Of a stretch of DNA of 64,000 bases, positions 1 through 7,041 are shown in pieces (within the stretch, counting starts at the first letter, position 1; every line of letters begins with the position of its first letter). Position numbers and translations under genes: made by a program. Source of the stretch: Marixanthotalea marina (GTDB lineage: Bacteria > Bacteroidota > Bacteroidia > Flavobacteriales > Flavobacteriaceae); the NCBI GenBank assembly GCA_018883545.1, contig JAHLEH010000001.1, positions 806,001-870,000 on the forward strand, written 5' to 3'. The notes beneath the pieces were generated by a model, which made no database searches, was not told the origin of the DNA, and saw nothing but the letters and a program-made list of their open reading frames with translations.

Positions 1-499
1 AGCAATGGGCAAAAATATAGGCCTCGTTTTTAAAATGATTAATGGCAATTATATTTTTGTAGACCGCATAGTAAACATCTGGTATATTTACTGAGTTTTC
101 TTTTTTGTTTATTTCAATGTCTTCAAAATACCTAACGGCATCGTAAGCTGTATATCCAAAAATACCATTGTTTATAAACTTGAAGTTTTCGTCGTTATCT
201 ACCTTAAACCGTTTGGTAAAGTTGTGGATTTCATTGGCTAAATTAACTGAATCGTCTATGTTGGTCAATGTGGAGCTTCCGTCAGGAAATGTTTGCGTAA
301 TGGTTTCATTTTCAACTTTAATAGACGCAATAGGATTGAAGCATATGTATGAAAAGTTTTTTTGGTTTTTATGGTAATCGCCACTTTCCAATAAAATGCT
401 GTTGGGGTATTTGTCCCTTATTTTGTAATAGACGGTCACCGGTGTAATGGTGTCGGTCAATATTTTTTTGTGGTAGGTATGTAAGTTAAAAGTCTTCAT
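1..499 (-). CDS. trpE: Anthranilate synthase component I, N-terminal part (runs off the window)
   Basis: This is the first 166 codons of a minus-strand gene cut by the left window edge; it is not in the supplied ORF set because its stop lies outside. The translation shows the TrpE N-terminal domain: an LLES motif near residues 36-39 (the tryptophan feedback-binding motif of the family), the stretch FSYICFNPIASI, and a GYTAYDAVRYFE segment. TrpE converts chorismate and glutamine-derived ammonia to anthranilate in tryptophan synthesis. The ATG at 499 lies 18 bases downstream of an intrinsic terminator and behind a Trp-rich leader peptide, so expression is very likely controlled by attenuation as well as feedback inhibition. 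PabB is the main alternative, but the Trp leader argues strongly for TrpE. Confidence 0.9.
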   Translation of the reverse strand, partial: MKTFNLHTYHKKILTDTITPVTVYYKIRDKYPNSILLESGDYHKNQKNFSYICFNPIASIKVENETITQTFPDGSSTLTNIDDSVNLANEIHNFTKRFKVDNDENFKFINNGIFGYTAYDAVRYFEDIEINKKENSVNIPDVYYAVYKNIIAINHFKNEAYIFAHC

Positions 500-509
500 A
501 AACGGTTCA

Positions 510-540
510 AAAAAAAAGGCCTGTCGTGAATGACAAGCCT
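510..540 (-). terminator. Attenuator terminator in the trpE leader
   Basis: On the minus strand a 9-bp stem (AGGCTTGTC with GACAGGCCT, one mismatch) at 517-540 is followed by a run of U at 510-517. It stands between the Trp leader peptide and the trpE start. The position and U-run fit a premature terminator that is bypassed when the ribosome stalls at the Trp codons. Confidence 0.85.
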
Positions 541-572
541 TTATGTATTTTAATTTTTAAATATACTAGGTT

Positions 573-635
573 TTACTTCACGAAATTTAAGTTTCTAAAG
601 TGCCACCACCAAGTATTATTTAAAATTGAATTCAT
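573..635 (-). CDS. trpL: trp operon leader peptide (20 residues, three consecutive Trp)
   Basis: A 21-codon minus-strand ORF starts with ATG at 635 and ends with TAA at 575-573. Its peptide begins MNSILNNT, continues WWWH, and ends NLNFVK. Three tandem UGG codons at residues 9-11 lie about 50 bases before the terminator in front of trpE. This is the classic layout of ribosome-mediated tryptophan attenuation, and it matches the idea behind the Bacteroid-trp RNA motif described upstream of Bacteroidota trp genes. The peptide is probably only a sensor with no other function. It is too short for ordinary ORF callers. Confidence 0.88.
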   Translation of the reverse strand: MNSILNNTWWWHFRNLNFVK

Positions 636-654
636 TTCTGTTATTTTGTTTTGC

Positions 655-685
655 CAAATATAGAAATGAAAATACAATTACACAA
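655..685 (-). promoter_or_regulatory. Promoter of the trp leader/trpE transcript
   Basis: On the minus strand TTG (685-683) is followed after 20 bases by TATATTTG (662-655), a perfect match to the Bacteroidota -7 consensus TAnnTTTG. The predicted transcript starts about 15 bases before the leader-peptide ATG. Confidence 0.75.
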
Positions 686-692
686 TATTTTT

Positions 693-727
693 AAATAAAA
701 AAACTACCATTAAAAAATGGTAGTTTT
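693..727 (-). terminator. Terminator of the marR gene
   Basis: A perfect 12-bp stem, AAAACTACCATT with AATGGTAGTTTT (700-711 and 716-727), is followed on the minus strand by a T-rich tract. It lies 20 bases after the marR stop and just upstream of the trp leader promoter, insulating the two units. Confidence 0.8.
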
Positions 728-746
728 GTGTAGATTACTAGGGGAT

Positions 747-1217
747 TTAAAGAGAATTATTTGCTATTAACCTAATCTTTCCTAACAATCTGATAAGCTC
801 TTTAGTTTCTTCTTCAGATAAAGAACTCGTTAATTTATCCTCAGTTTTATCAATTAATTCATCAATGGTTTCGAGAAAATTAAGGCCTTCCTGAGTAATA
901 GTAATATCAATTTTTCTGCGGTTGGACTTATTTATTTTTTTCGCCACATAACCTTTTTTCAATAGTTTGTCAATCAGTCTAGATGTGTTACTCATTTTGT
1001 TTACCATACGCTCCTGAATAGTTTCTAGGTTGACAGTATTGTTTCCTTGTCCGCGCAAAATTCGCAACACATTAAACTGTTGAATGGATATTTCGTATGG
1101 CTTAAGAACGTTGTTTAATGCACTGTTAACTGCAGCAAAAGTCACCAACACATTAATGACAGCTTTTTTTGATAAGGCTAAATTTGAATTTATTTTTAAT
1201 ATTTGTTCAATATCCAT
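747..1217 (-). CDS. MarR-family transcriptional regulator
   Basis: A 156-residue winged-helix regulator. The recognition-helix region reads VNLETIQERMVNKMSNTSRLIDKL, followed by the wing (KKINKSNRRKIDITIT) and a C-terminal dimerisation helix, at the usual MarR length. An upstream TTG at 1238 is open in frame but lies inside the -7 promoter element, so the ATG at 1217 is chosen. MarR proteins usually repress their own and neighbouring genes in response to small phenolic or oxidative ligands; the ligand cannot be read here. A palindrome over the promoter suggests autoregulation, and the divergent neighbour is a thioredoxin-like lipoprotein gene. Confidence 0.85.
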   Translation of the reverse strand: MDIEQILKINSNLALSKKAVINVLVTFAAVNSALNNVLKPYEISIQQFNVLRILRGQGNNTVNLETIQERMVNKMSNTSRLIDKLLKKGYVAKKINKSNRRKIDITITQEGLNFLETIDELIDKTEDKLTSSLSEEETKELIRLLGKIRLIANNSL

Positions 1218-1226
1218 TATCAACTG

Positions 1227-1268
1227 TTGTATATACAAATGTAGGTAATTTGTATTTTTACAGACAAA
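1227..1268 (-). promoter_or_regulatory. marR promoter with palindromic operator
   Basis: TTTG (1268-1265), a 21-base spacer and TACATTTG (1243-1236) form a good Bacteroidota promoter on the minus strand. A perfect 12-bp palindrome, TTGTATATACAA (1227-1238), overlaps the -7 box and the expected start point, where a MarR dimer could block initiation. Binding by this regulator is inferred. Confidence 0.65.
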
Positions 1269-1365
1269 TTATTTTATAAAATTTTGTTAAATCGACAGAC
1301 CTAAGTTGTGGATTGACTAAATTTATAGCTAACGGTTTATTATAAAAGAAATTAAAGTTGTTTTT

Positions 1366-1902
1366 ATGAAGATTTTAAAATTATTGTTTGTTGTATCGCT
1401 TTTAGTGTCTTGCAATAGCAATAAAAAGAATGAAGAAGTTTCACAGAAAGTGGAAGATGTTAATACAACCGTTTCTGTTAGTACGGATCTTGAGGTTTAC
1501 GATTTTGATGGCTTTGAAAAATACTTGACAAAAAATGATGGCAAAACCTATGTGGTTAATTTTTGGGCTACTTGGTGCGCGCCATGTGTAAAGGAATTGC
1601 CATATTTTGAAAAACTTAACCAAGAATACAAAAACAAAAATGTTGAGGTTTTATTGGTGAGTTTAGATTTTCCGCATTTGTATGATACCAAACTGAAGCC
1701 TTTCATTGCAGAAAATAAGTTGCAATCTAAAGTAGTTGCGTTAAATGATGTGGATATGAATACTTGGATTCCTAAAGTGAATGAAGATTGGTCTGGTTCC
1801 ATTCCGGCTACGGTTATCTATAGAAATGATGAAAGTAAGTTTTATGAGCAATCGTTTACTTACGAATCACTTGAAAACGAATTAAAACAGTTTGTAAAAT
1901 AA
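1366..1902 (+). CDS. TlpA/ResA-like thioredoxin lipoprotein
   Basis: A 178-residue protein with a lipoprotein signal peptide (lipobox ending LVSC, Cys16) and a thioredoxin fold carrying the redox motif WCAPC (Cys71 and Cys74). It is probably anchored in the envelope and reduces or shuffles disulfides in periplasmic proteins, as ResA and TlpA do for cytochrome maturation; the actual partner is unknown. The cis-Pro loop appears as GSIPAT near residue 146. The next gene, 11 bases downstream, is another redox protein, so the two probably form an operon, and the divergent marR may control them. Confidence 0.85.
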   Translation: MKILKLLFVVSLLVSCNSNKKNEEVSQKVEDVNTTVSVSTDLEVYDFDGFEKYLTKNDGKTYVVNFWATWCAPCVKELPYFEKLNQEYKNKNVEVLLVSLDFPHLYDTKLKPFIAENKLQSKVVALNDVDMNTWIPKVNEDWSGSIPATVIYRNDESKFYEQSFTYESLENELKQFVK

Positions 1903-1913
1903 AAACCAATACT

Positions 1914-2531
1914 ATGAAAACAATCAAAATTTTATCATTATTAGCTCTTATAATAGGTATGAGTGCTTTTACTGTTGCTAAAATAGCGGTAGATGACGGT
2001 TATAAAGTTGGAGACATAGCCGACGATTTCAAATTAATGAATGTAGATGGCAAAATGGTTTCTTTGGCAGATTACAAAAATGCAAAAGGCTATATTGTTA
2101 CGTTTACATGCAACACCTGTCCTTATGCCGTAGGTTACGAAGACAGAATAATTGCATTAGACAAAAAGTATGCTTCAAAAGGCTACCCCGTTATTGCCAT
2201 TATGCCAAATAATCCAGATGTACAACCTGGAGATAGTATGGAAAAAATGAAAGAAAGGGCACAAAACAAAGGCTTCACATTTCCGTATTTAATGGATACA
2301 AATCAAACGGTTTATCCAAAATATGGCGCTACCAAAACACCTCATGTTTTTGTGTTGCAAAAAACAAGCAAAGGCAATGTAGTTAAATACATTGGTGCTA
2401 TTGATGACAATTACCAAGATGCTTCAGCTGTAAAAACAAAATATGTAGAAAATGCGGTTGATGCTTTATTAAAAGGCAGTGAAGTTCCCGAAAAGGAAAC
2501 AAGAGCCATTGGTTGCACCATTAAAGTATAA
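1914..2531 (+). CDS. Thioredoxin/redoxin-family protein (AhpC/TSA-like)
   Basis: A 205-residue protein with an N-terminal hydrophobic signal segment ending near AFTVA. Its redoxin domain has the redox motif CNTC (Cys66 and Cys69), the cis-Pro segment TKTPHVFV, and a further conserved-looking Cys near the C terminus (AIGCTIKV). This layout is that of small exported redoxins that often follow TlpA-like genes in Flavobacteriia. It is expected to act as a periplasmic disulfide oxidoreductase or peroxiredoxin; which of the two cannot be decided. It follows the TlpA-like gene by 11 bases and is followed by a terminator. Confidence 0.8.
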   Translation: MKTIKILSLLALIIGMSAFTVAKIAVDDGYKVGDIADDFKLMNVDGKMVSLADYKNAKGYIVTFTCNTCPYAVGYEDRIIALDKKYASKGYPVIAIMPNNPDVQPGDSMEKMKERAQNKGFTFPYLMDTNQTVYPKYGATKTPHVFVLQKTSKGNVVKYIGAIDDNYQDASAVKTKYVENAVDALLKGSEVPEKETRAIGCTIKV

Positions 2532-2556
2532 ATTTATACAGTTTAGAATAAATAAG

Positions 2557-2592
2557 AAATCTGAAGACATGTAATACTTCAGATTTTTTTTC
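2557..2592 (+). terminator. Intrinsic terminator after the redoxin operon
   Basis: A 10-bp stem, AAATCTGAAG with CTTCAGATTT, is followed by eight T residues. It closes the transcription unit of the two thioredoxin-like genes. Confidence 0.85.
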
Positions 2593-2615
2593 GTCTGTAT
2601 TTAAGTTATAAATAT

Positions 2616-2623
2616 TAAGTTTG
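2616..2623 (+). promoter_or_regulatory. Possible -7 promoter box for the rhodanese genes
   Basis: TAAGTTTG matches TAnnTTTG and lies 20 bases before the rhodanese start codon, directly after a terminator. No convincing -33 TTG is visible, so this is a weak call. Confidence 0.45.
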
Positions 2624-2643
2624 TAAACATAAAAAGTTTATTT

Positions 2644-2964
2644 ATGATTGAAGATTTATCCCAGGAAGAATGGGCAGAGCAATTGGCAAATGACGATAAT
2701 GCTGTAATATTGGATGTGAGAACGGATGCAGAAGTGGCCGATGGAATCATTCCAAATGCTATCCACATAGATATTTACAAAGGGCAGGACTTTATTGATG
2801 AAGTTGATGCTTTGGATAAAAACAAAAATTACTACGTTTATTGTAGGTCTGGAAATAGAAGTGGGCAAGCATGTCAAATTATGGAAGAGCTGGGTTTTGA
2901 AAATGCCTATAACCTTGAAGGGGGTATTTTACAATGGACAGGAGATATTGTAGATAACGAATAA
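2644..2964 (+). CDS. Rhodanese-like sulfurtransferase, single domain
   Basis: A 106-residue cytosolic single-domain rhodanese. The N-terminal DVRT motif (residues 24-27) and the active-site loop CRSGNRS with catalytic Cys67 are intact, and the domain fills the protein. Such proteins carry a persulfide on the Cys and pass sulfane sulfur to thiol acceptors. The six-residue active loop is the sulfurtransferase form rather than the longer arsenate reductase/Cdc25 form. A second rhodanese gene follows by 12 bases, this one exported, so a cytoplasmic-periplasmic pair is encoded. Confidence 0.88.
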   Translation: MIEDLSQEEWAEQLANDDNAVILDVRTDAEVADGIIPNAIHIDIYKGQDFIDEVDALDKNKNYYVYCRSGNRSGQACQIMEELGFENAYNLEGGILQWTGDIVDNE

Positions 2965-2976
2965 ATTTTGGATAGT

Positions 2977-3354
2977 ATGAAAAAACTAACCTTTTTGTGC
3001 TTTTTAGCATTAACCACTATATTTGGATGTAAAGAAGCTTCAGAACCAAAAATAACTACTATTTCGGCTGAAGAAATGCAAAGTTTGCTTGAAACTGAAA
3101 ATGTTAAGTTAATAGATGTTAGAACCGAAAAGGAATATAACGACGGTTCTATCCCCAATGCCCAAAATATAGATTTTTTATCTCCTACCTTTCAAACAGA
3201 TATTCAAATGTTAGATAAAAACCAACCGGTTTTGCTTTATTGTAATACAGGAAAAAGAAGCATGCGCTGTGCAGAAGAAATGGTTAAATTGGGATTTGTG
3301 AAAATTTACGATTTAGAAGGTGGTTACTCCAAATGGAAGCGTGAAGCTGAATAA
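2977..3354 (+). CDS. Exported rhodanese-like lipoprotein
   Basis: A 125-residue protein. The ATG at 2977 is preferred over an in-frame TTG at 2968, because it leaves a clean lipoprotein signal peptide with lipobox Cys18 (TIFGC). The rhodanese domain carries DVRT and the active-site loop CNTGKRS with Cys89. It is probably membrane-tethered in the periplasm and handles persulfide or thiosulfate sulfur there. It is cotranscribed with the preceding cytosolic rhodanese and followed by a terminator. Confidence 0.85.
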   Translation: MKKLTFLCFLALTTIFGCKEASEPKITTISAEEMQSLLETENVKLIDVRTEKEYNDGSIPNAQNIDFLSPTFQTDIQMLDKNQPVLLYCNTGKRSMRCAEEMVKLGFVKIYDLEGGYSKWKREAE

Positions 3355-3378
3355 AAATTGAATTTTATAAACGTTCAT

Positions 3379-3417
3379 AAAAGCCTTTAATGTTTTAGTA
3401 ATTAAAGGCTTTTTTTA
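3379..3417 (+). terminator. Intrinsic terminator after the rhodanese pair
   Basis: AAAGCCTTTAAT pairs with ATTAAAGGCTTT across a short loop, followed by a run of seven T. Confidence 0.88.
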
Positions 3418-3524
3418 TGATTCCTTTATTTTATCTTTTTTTTGGGTACTTTGACTTATAAATTTTTCATATACAGGGACATAGTATATTTTTACACCAT
3501 AATTAATTGTATAATAGTCTAATT

Positions 3525-3851
3525 ATGGAACATGGTTTTTTAATATTGGCAATTTTGGTTTTGTTGTTTGCGGGTATGTATGGTTACTCATTTATCCCTG
3601 TAGCCTTAGAGAAAAAAAAGGAGCAGCGTTTAAAGTTGGAGCAGGAGAGGCTTGAAGAGGAAAGACGCCAAAGAAAAATTAAAAATCAAGAGCTTAGGGA
3701 CGAGAAATTCCATGCTTTAAACAAAAGAAGCCAAGAAATTAGAAAAGAACTAGAACGTTTAGAGCAAATGAAAAAGAACAGAAAAGGGCTTTTTGAAGAT
3801 GAAATGAACCAAATGAAAGTAGATAAAATGAAAAAACAGAAAGCAGGATAA
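3525..3851 (+). CDS. Small membrane-anchored coiled-coil protein
   Basis: A 108-residue protein of unknown function. Residues 5-27 form one hydrophobic membrane segment; the rest is a highly charged Lys/Glu/Arg-rich helix with heptad character, a likely coiled coil facing the cytoplasm. The ATG at 3525 is chosen over a TTG at 3507 because it starts directly before the membrane segment. No catalytic motif is visible. It stands alone between two terminators. Confidence 0.6.
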   Translation: MEHGFLILAILVLLFAGMYGYSFIPVALEKKKEQRLKLEQERLEEERRQRKIKNQELRDEKFHALNKRSQEIRKELERLEQMKKNRKGLFEDEMNQMKVDKMKKQKAG

Positions 3852-3877
3852 TAACCGCTTTCATTGCTATAGCACAT

Positions 3878-3912
3878 AAAAAAAGCACCACTTAAAAGTG
3901 GTGCTTTTTTTA
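3878..3912. terminator. Bidirectional terminator between convergent genes
   Basis: AAAAAAAGCACCACTT pairs with AGTGGTGCTTTTTTT around a three-base loop. The stem has A-runs on one side and T-runs on the other, so it works in both directions. It overlaps the stop codon of the minus-strand gene. Confidence 0.9.
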
Positions 3913-4578
3913 TGGAGTTGTTTTCTTTTTTCGATATAACTTTACAGTATAAATTATTATTCCAGTTATTATAAGCAATAAGAAAAAATAAGTAGAAATT
4001 ACATAGCCAATTCTATATTTTGGAGGTTTTCCTAAATATTGGCTAATACTATTGTTATTATTTATTTTAATGGAATTAAAGATAGAATCTTTTACCTGCG
4101 AATTGTAATCGGTTTCACTTGCATAAAAGAAAGTATAAAGGTTTTTGTTAAGTAAATAAAACTCGGTTTCATAGGCCAACGAGTCTTTATTGTTTGTAAA
4201 CTTTAGATTGTAACCTTGAAAACCTTCCTTTTCAACAAGGGCTTTAGATTTAAATGTATAAGGTATTCTGGTGCGCATTCTGGCAATTACACGGTCGTAT
4301 TCATCAAGTAAACTTGCGTAATTGTAGGGTAGTCTAGAAAGGCTTTCTTTTTGGTCTTCCCTTTCAAACAGTACTTTTTGGGCAATGAAATTATAGGTGC
4401 TGGTTTTAAATCGAATTTGGTGTATCTGTACGCCATCAACCAGCGTATCTGCTTCAAAGTAGTTTTTAGGTACTTCTAAAGAAACAATAGAATCGAATTT
4501 AAAGGTGGTTTTATTGCTGTTTTGTGAAACCAGAATTCCTCCAAAACACATAAAAAATAAAAAGAAAAGTTTTTTCAT
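3910..4578 (-). CDS. Uncharacterised exported protein with a C-terminal membrane segment
   Basis: A 222-residue protein I do not recognise. It has an N-terminal signal peptide (about residues 1-18, ending LVSQ), a mixed alpha/beta periplasmic region of about 160 residues, and one C-terminal transmembrane helix near residues 189-212 followed by a basic tail (KLYRKKK). The topology suggests a bitopic inner-membrane protein with a periplasmic domain. No enzyme motif is visible and it has no obvious operon partner. Confidence 0.6.
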   Translation of the reverse strand: MKKLFFLFFMCFGGILVSQNSNKTTFKFDSIVSLEVPKNYFEADTLVDGVQIHQIRFKTSTYNFIAQKVLFEREDQKESLSRLPYNYASLLDEYDRVIARMRTRIPYTFKSKALVEKEGFQGYNLKFTNNKDSLAYETEFYLLNKNLYTFFYASETDYNSQVKDSIFNSIKINNNNSISQYLGKPPKYRIGYVISTYFFLLLIITGIIIYTVKLYRKKKTTP

Positions 4579-4694
4579 AAACTATAAGTAATTAGCATAA
4601 AGCCTTGGCCAAAAAGGCATGCCTAAAATAGCTAATTTTTGGCTTACAAAACAATAATTAACAATTTTACTGAAACGATTTGTTGAAGTTCCGC

Positions 4695-5723
4695 CTATTG
4701 TAATTTTCTTGAAGAAGCCCTTTTAATGAGTTCAGGCTGAAGGATTAACTTATTAAGGCTTACGTTTTTGTTGTTTGTTTCAATCCTTTTTAACAGGGTT
4801 TCGGCTGCTATTTGTCCTATTTGTTCGCTATGTTGCTCTACAGAACTTAGTGAAGGTGTTACCAACGACGTAAAAGGTTCGTTGCTAAATCCCACCAGTG
4901 CAATATCGTTTGGAACATCAATATTGTGTTCCTGCATGATTTGAAGTGCCCCCAAAGCTGCATAATCGCCAGCGGCATAAACGGCATCAGGCCTATCTTT
5001 TAATTCAAGGAGTTGCTTCATTATTTTTCGGCCGTCTTCAATACGTAAATTACTTTCAACAATTAAAGAATCTTCTATAGGCAAGCCAAATTTTTCCAAA
5101 GCATCTCTATAACCCCTAATCCTATTTTTGTAAATACGTGTATGGCTAAACCCAGCAATATGGGCAATCCGTTTACACCCTTGAGCAACAAGATGTTCTA
5201 TGACCATTTGACTGCTTAAATAATCGTCAATACCAACATAATCTACATTTAAATCGTTTTCTCCTCTGTCAAACAATATAAGCGGAATGCCTTTGGATTT
5301 TATTTTTTCATAATAATCCAATTTTACGGTTTCGTTCGCCATAGAAGCAATAATGCCATCTACCTGCGTGTACAAAAGCGCATCAATACTTTTGCATTCT
5401 TTTTCATAAGATTCATTCGATTGGGCAATAATAACATTGTAACCTTTTGCATTCAGTACATCTTCAATTTTCTCAATAATGGATGAAAAAAAATGACTGT
5501 TGGCTTTGGGAATAATAACGCCTACTAAATTACTTTTTCCTTTTCTTAGGGCACTGGCTAGGTGGTTGGGTTGGTAATCCAAATTTTTGGCTATCTGCAA
5601 AACGGCAGCTTTGGTTTTATCACTTATTCTGGGGTGGTCGTTCAGGGCCTTTGAGACTGCTGAAGGTGTAATGCCCAAAACATTAGCAATATCTTTAATC
5701 GTTGTTTTTTTTTTGTTAGCCAA
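4695..5723 (-). CDS. LacI-family transcriptional regulator of the divergent KDG genes
   Basis: A 342-residue regulator with an N-terminal LacI helix-turn-helix (residues 8-27, TIKDIANVLG...SAVSKAL), a hinge helix (HLASALRKGKS), and a periplasmic-binding-protein-like sensor domain. The start is TTG at 5723: an in-frame TAA two codons upstream rules out a longer form, and the family N terminus needs this start. It is divergent from kdgK, and two similar palindromes in the 195-base gap look like its operators. By context it should sense an intermediate of 2-keto-3-deoxy-sugar-acid catabolism. The ligand is inferred, not visible. Confidence 0.88.
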   Translation of the reverse strand: MANKKKTTIKDIANVLGITPSAVSKALNDHPRISDKTKAAVLQIAKNLDYQPNHLASALRKGKSNLVGVIIPKANSHFFSSIIEKIEDVLNAKGYNVIIAQSNESYEKECKSIDALLYTQVDGIIASMANETVKLDYYEKIKSKGIPLILFDRGENDLNVDYVGIDDYLSSQMVIEHLVAQGCKRIAHIAGFSHTRIYKNRIRGYRDALEKFGLPIEDSLIVESNLRIEDGRKIMKQLLELKDRPDAVYAAGDYAALGALQIMQEHNIDVPNDIALVGFSNEPFTSLVTPSLSSVEQHSEQIGQIAAETLLKRIETNNKNVSLNKLILQPELIKRASSRKLQ

Positions 5724-5737
5724 TTTTTATATACATT

Positions 5738-5755
5738 TGTTTCAACGTTTGAACA
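5738..5755. promoter_or_regulatory. LacI-type operator, site 1 (near lacI start)
   Basis: TGTTTCAACGTTTGAACA is a near-perfect palindrome with the central CG step typical of LacI-family operators. It lies 15 bases upstream of the lacI-type start codon, suited to autoregulation. Confidence 0.75.
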
Positions 5756-5873
5756 AAAATAAACTTTTTTTATAAACCATGAACCTTTTGAAGATTTAAC
5801 TTCAAATAAAATGAAGTGGTTTTTGAATGAAATTATTTAGTTTTTTGATTTTTTATAAGTAAAAACCAAAATA

Positions 5874-5891
5874 TGTTCAAACGATTAACCA
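5874..5891. promoter_or_regulatory. LacI-type operator, site 2 (near kdgK)
   Basis: TGTTCAAACGATTAACCA shares the left half TGTTCAAACG with the reverse complement of site 1 and keeps part of the right half. It lies 27 bases before the kdgK start, positioned to repress the catabolic genes. Confidence 0.65.
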
Positions 5892-5918
5892 AAATTAAAT
5901 AATTAATAACTTTTTTAA

Positions 5919-6959
5919 ATGAGTAGAGTAGTTACTTTTGGAGAAATCATGTTGAGATTGGCTCCCCAAGGATTTTTAAGATTTTCGCAAGCAGACAATT
6001 TTGATGTTGTTTACGGTGGTGGTGAATCTAACGTGGCTGTTTCTTTAGCTAATTATGGTATTTCTGTCGATTTTGTAACACGTTTACCAAAAAATGATAT
6101 CGGCCAATGTGCCATGATGGAAATGCGCAAAAGAGGTGTAGGTGTAGATAAGATTGTTTGGGGTGGCGACCGTCTGGGCATTTATTTCTTGGAGACGGGT
6201 GCGGTGTCTAGAGGTAGTAAAGTGGTTTACGACAGAGCGCATTCTGCCATGGCCGAGATTCAGCCAGGCATGGTAAATTGGGATGAAGTTTTTGAAGGGG
6301 TTGAATGGTTCCATTGGACGGGTATTACGCCTGCTATTTCACAAAGTTCTGCCGATGCTTGTTTAGAAGCTGTTAAAGCTGCTAGTGCTAAAGGTATAAC
6401 CATTTCTACAGATTTAAATTACCGCGCCAAACTTTGGAAATATGGTGGTGATAGAGAAAAAATAATGACCGAATTAACATCGTATTGCGATATCATTTTA
6501 GGAAATGAAGAAGATGCCGAAATGCATTTTGGTATTAAACCAGAAGGGTTAGATGTGACCAAGCATGGACACGATGTAAAAGCAGAGGCGTTTTTATCGG
6601 TTTGTAAACAAATGATGAAAAAATTCCCAAGAGCCAAAAAAGTAATTACCACGCTTAGAGGTTCTATTTCAGCATCGCATAATACATGGGCAGGTGTGTT
6701 GTATGACGGAGAGAAAATGTATGAATCACGTCAGTATCAAATCACCGATATTGTAGACCGTGTTGGAGGTGGTGACAGCTTTATGGGAGGATTAATTTAC
6801 GGATTGTTAACATACCCTGATAACGATCAAAATGCGTTGGATTTTGCAGTTGCGGCTTCTTGTTTAAAACATACCATAAAAGGCGATGCCAACTTGGTAA
6901 CAGTTGAAGAAGTAACCAAATTAATGGGTGGTGATGCTTCTGGTCGTGTAGCTCGATAA
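5919..6959 (+). CDS. kdgK: 2-keto-3-deoxygluconate kinase (PfkB family)
   Basis: A 346-residue PfkB/ribokinase-family sugar kinase. The N-terminal substrate-binding glycines are seen as YGGGESNVA (about residues 32-40), and the C-terminal ATP/anion-hole motif DRVGGGDSF carries catalytic Asp286. The next gene encodes a KDPG aldolase, so this kinase most likely phosphorylates 2-keto-3-deoxygluconate to KDPG. The kinase and aldolase together finish the breakdown of hexuronates such as those from alginate or pectin. The first gene of the operon, it is divergent from the LacI regulator. Confidence 0.88.
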   Translation: MSRVVTFGEIMLRLAPQGFLRFSQADNFDVVYGGGESNVAVSLANYGISVDFVTRLPKNDIGQCAMMEMRKRGVGVDKIVWGGDRLGIYFLETGAVSRGSKVVYDRAHSAMAEIQPGMVNWDEVFEGVEWFHWTGITPAISQSSADACLEAVKAASAKGITISTDLNYRAKLWKYGGDREKIMTELTSYCDIILGNEEDAEMHFGIKPEGLDVTKHGHDVKAEAFLSVCKQMMKKFPRAKKVITTLRGSISASHNTWAGVLYDGEKMYESRQYQITDIVDRVGGGDSFMGGLIYGLLTYPDNDQNALDFAVAASCLKHTIKGDANLVTVEEVTKLMGGDASGRVAR

Positions 6960-6969
6960 AATAGGTTGT

Positions 6970-7010
6970 TGTTAAGTTGTCTTTCGTTTAGTCGATTTTG
7001 CAACTTAACA
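6970..7010. repeat. Intergenic inverted repeat between kdgK and the aldolase gene
   Basis: TGTTAAGTTG (6970-6979) and CAACTTAACA (7001-7010) form a perfect 10-bp stem with a 21-base loop and no T-run. It could be an mRNA-processing or stability hairpin inside the operon, or a relic of a dispersed repeat like that at 59647-59714. Confidence 0.6.
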
Positions 7011-7041
7011 GCTTAACGAATAAACAAATTAACAGTACAAA

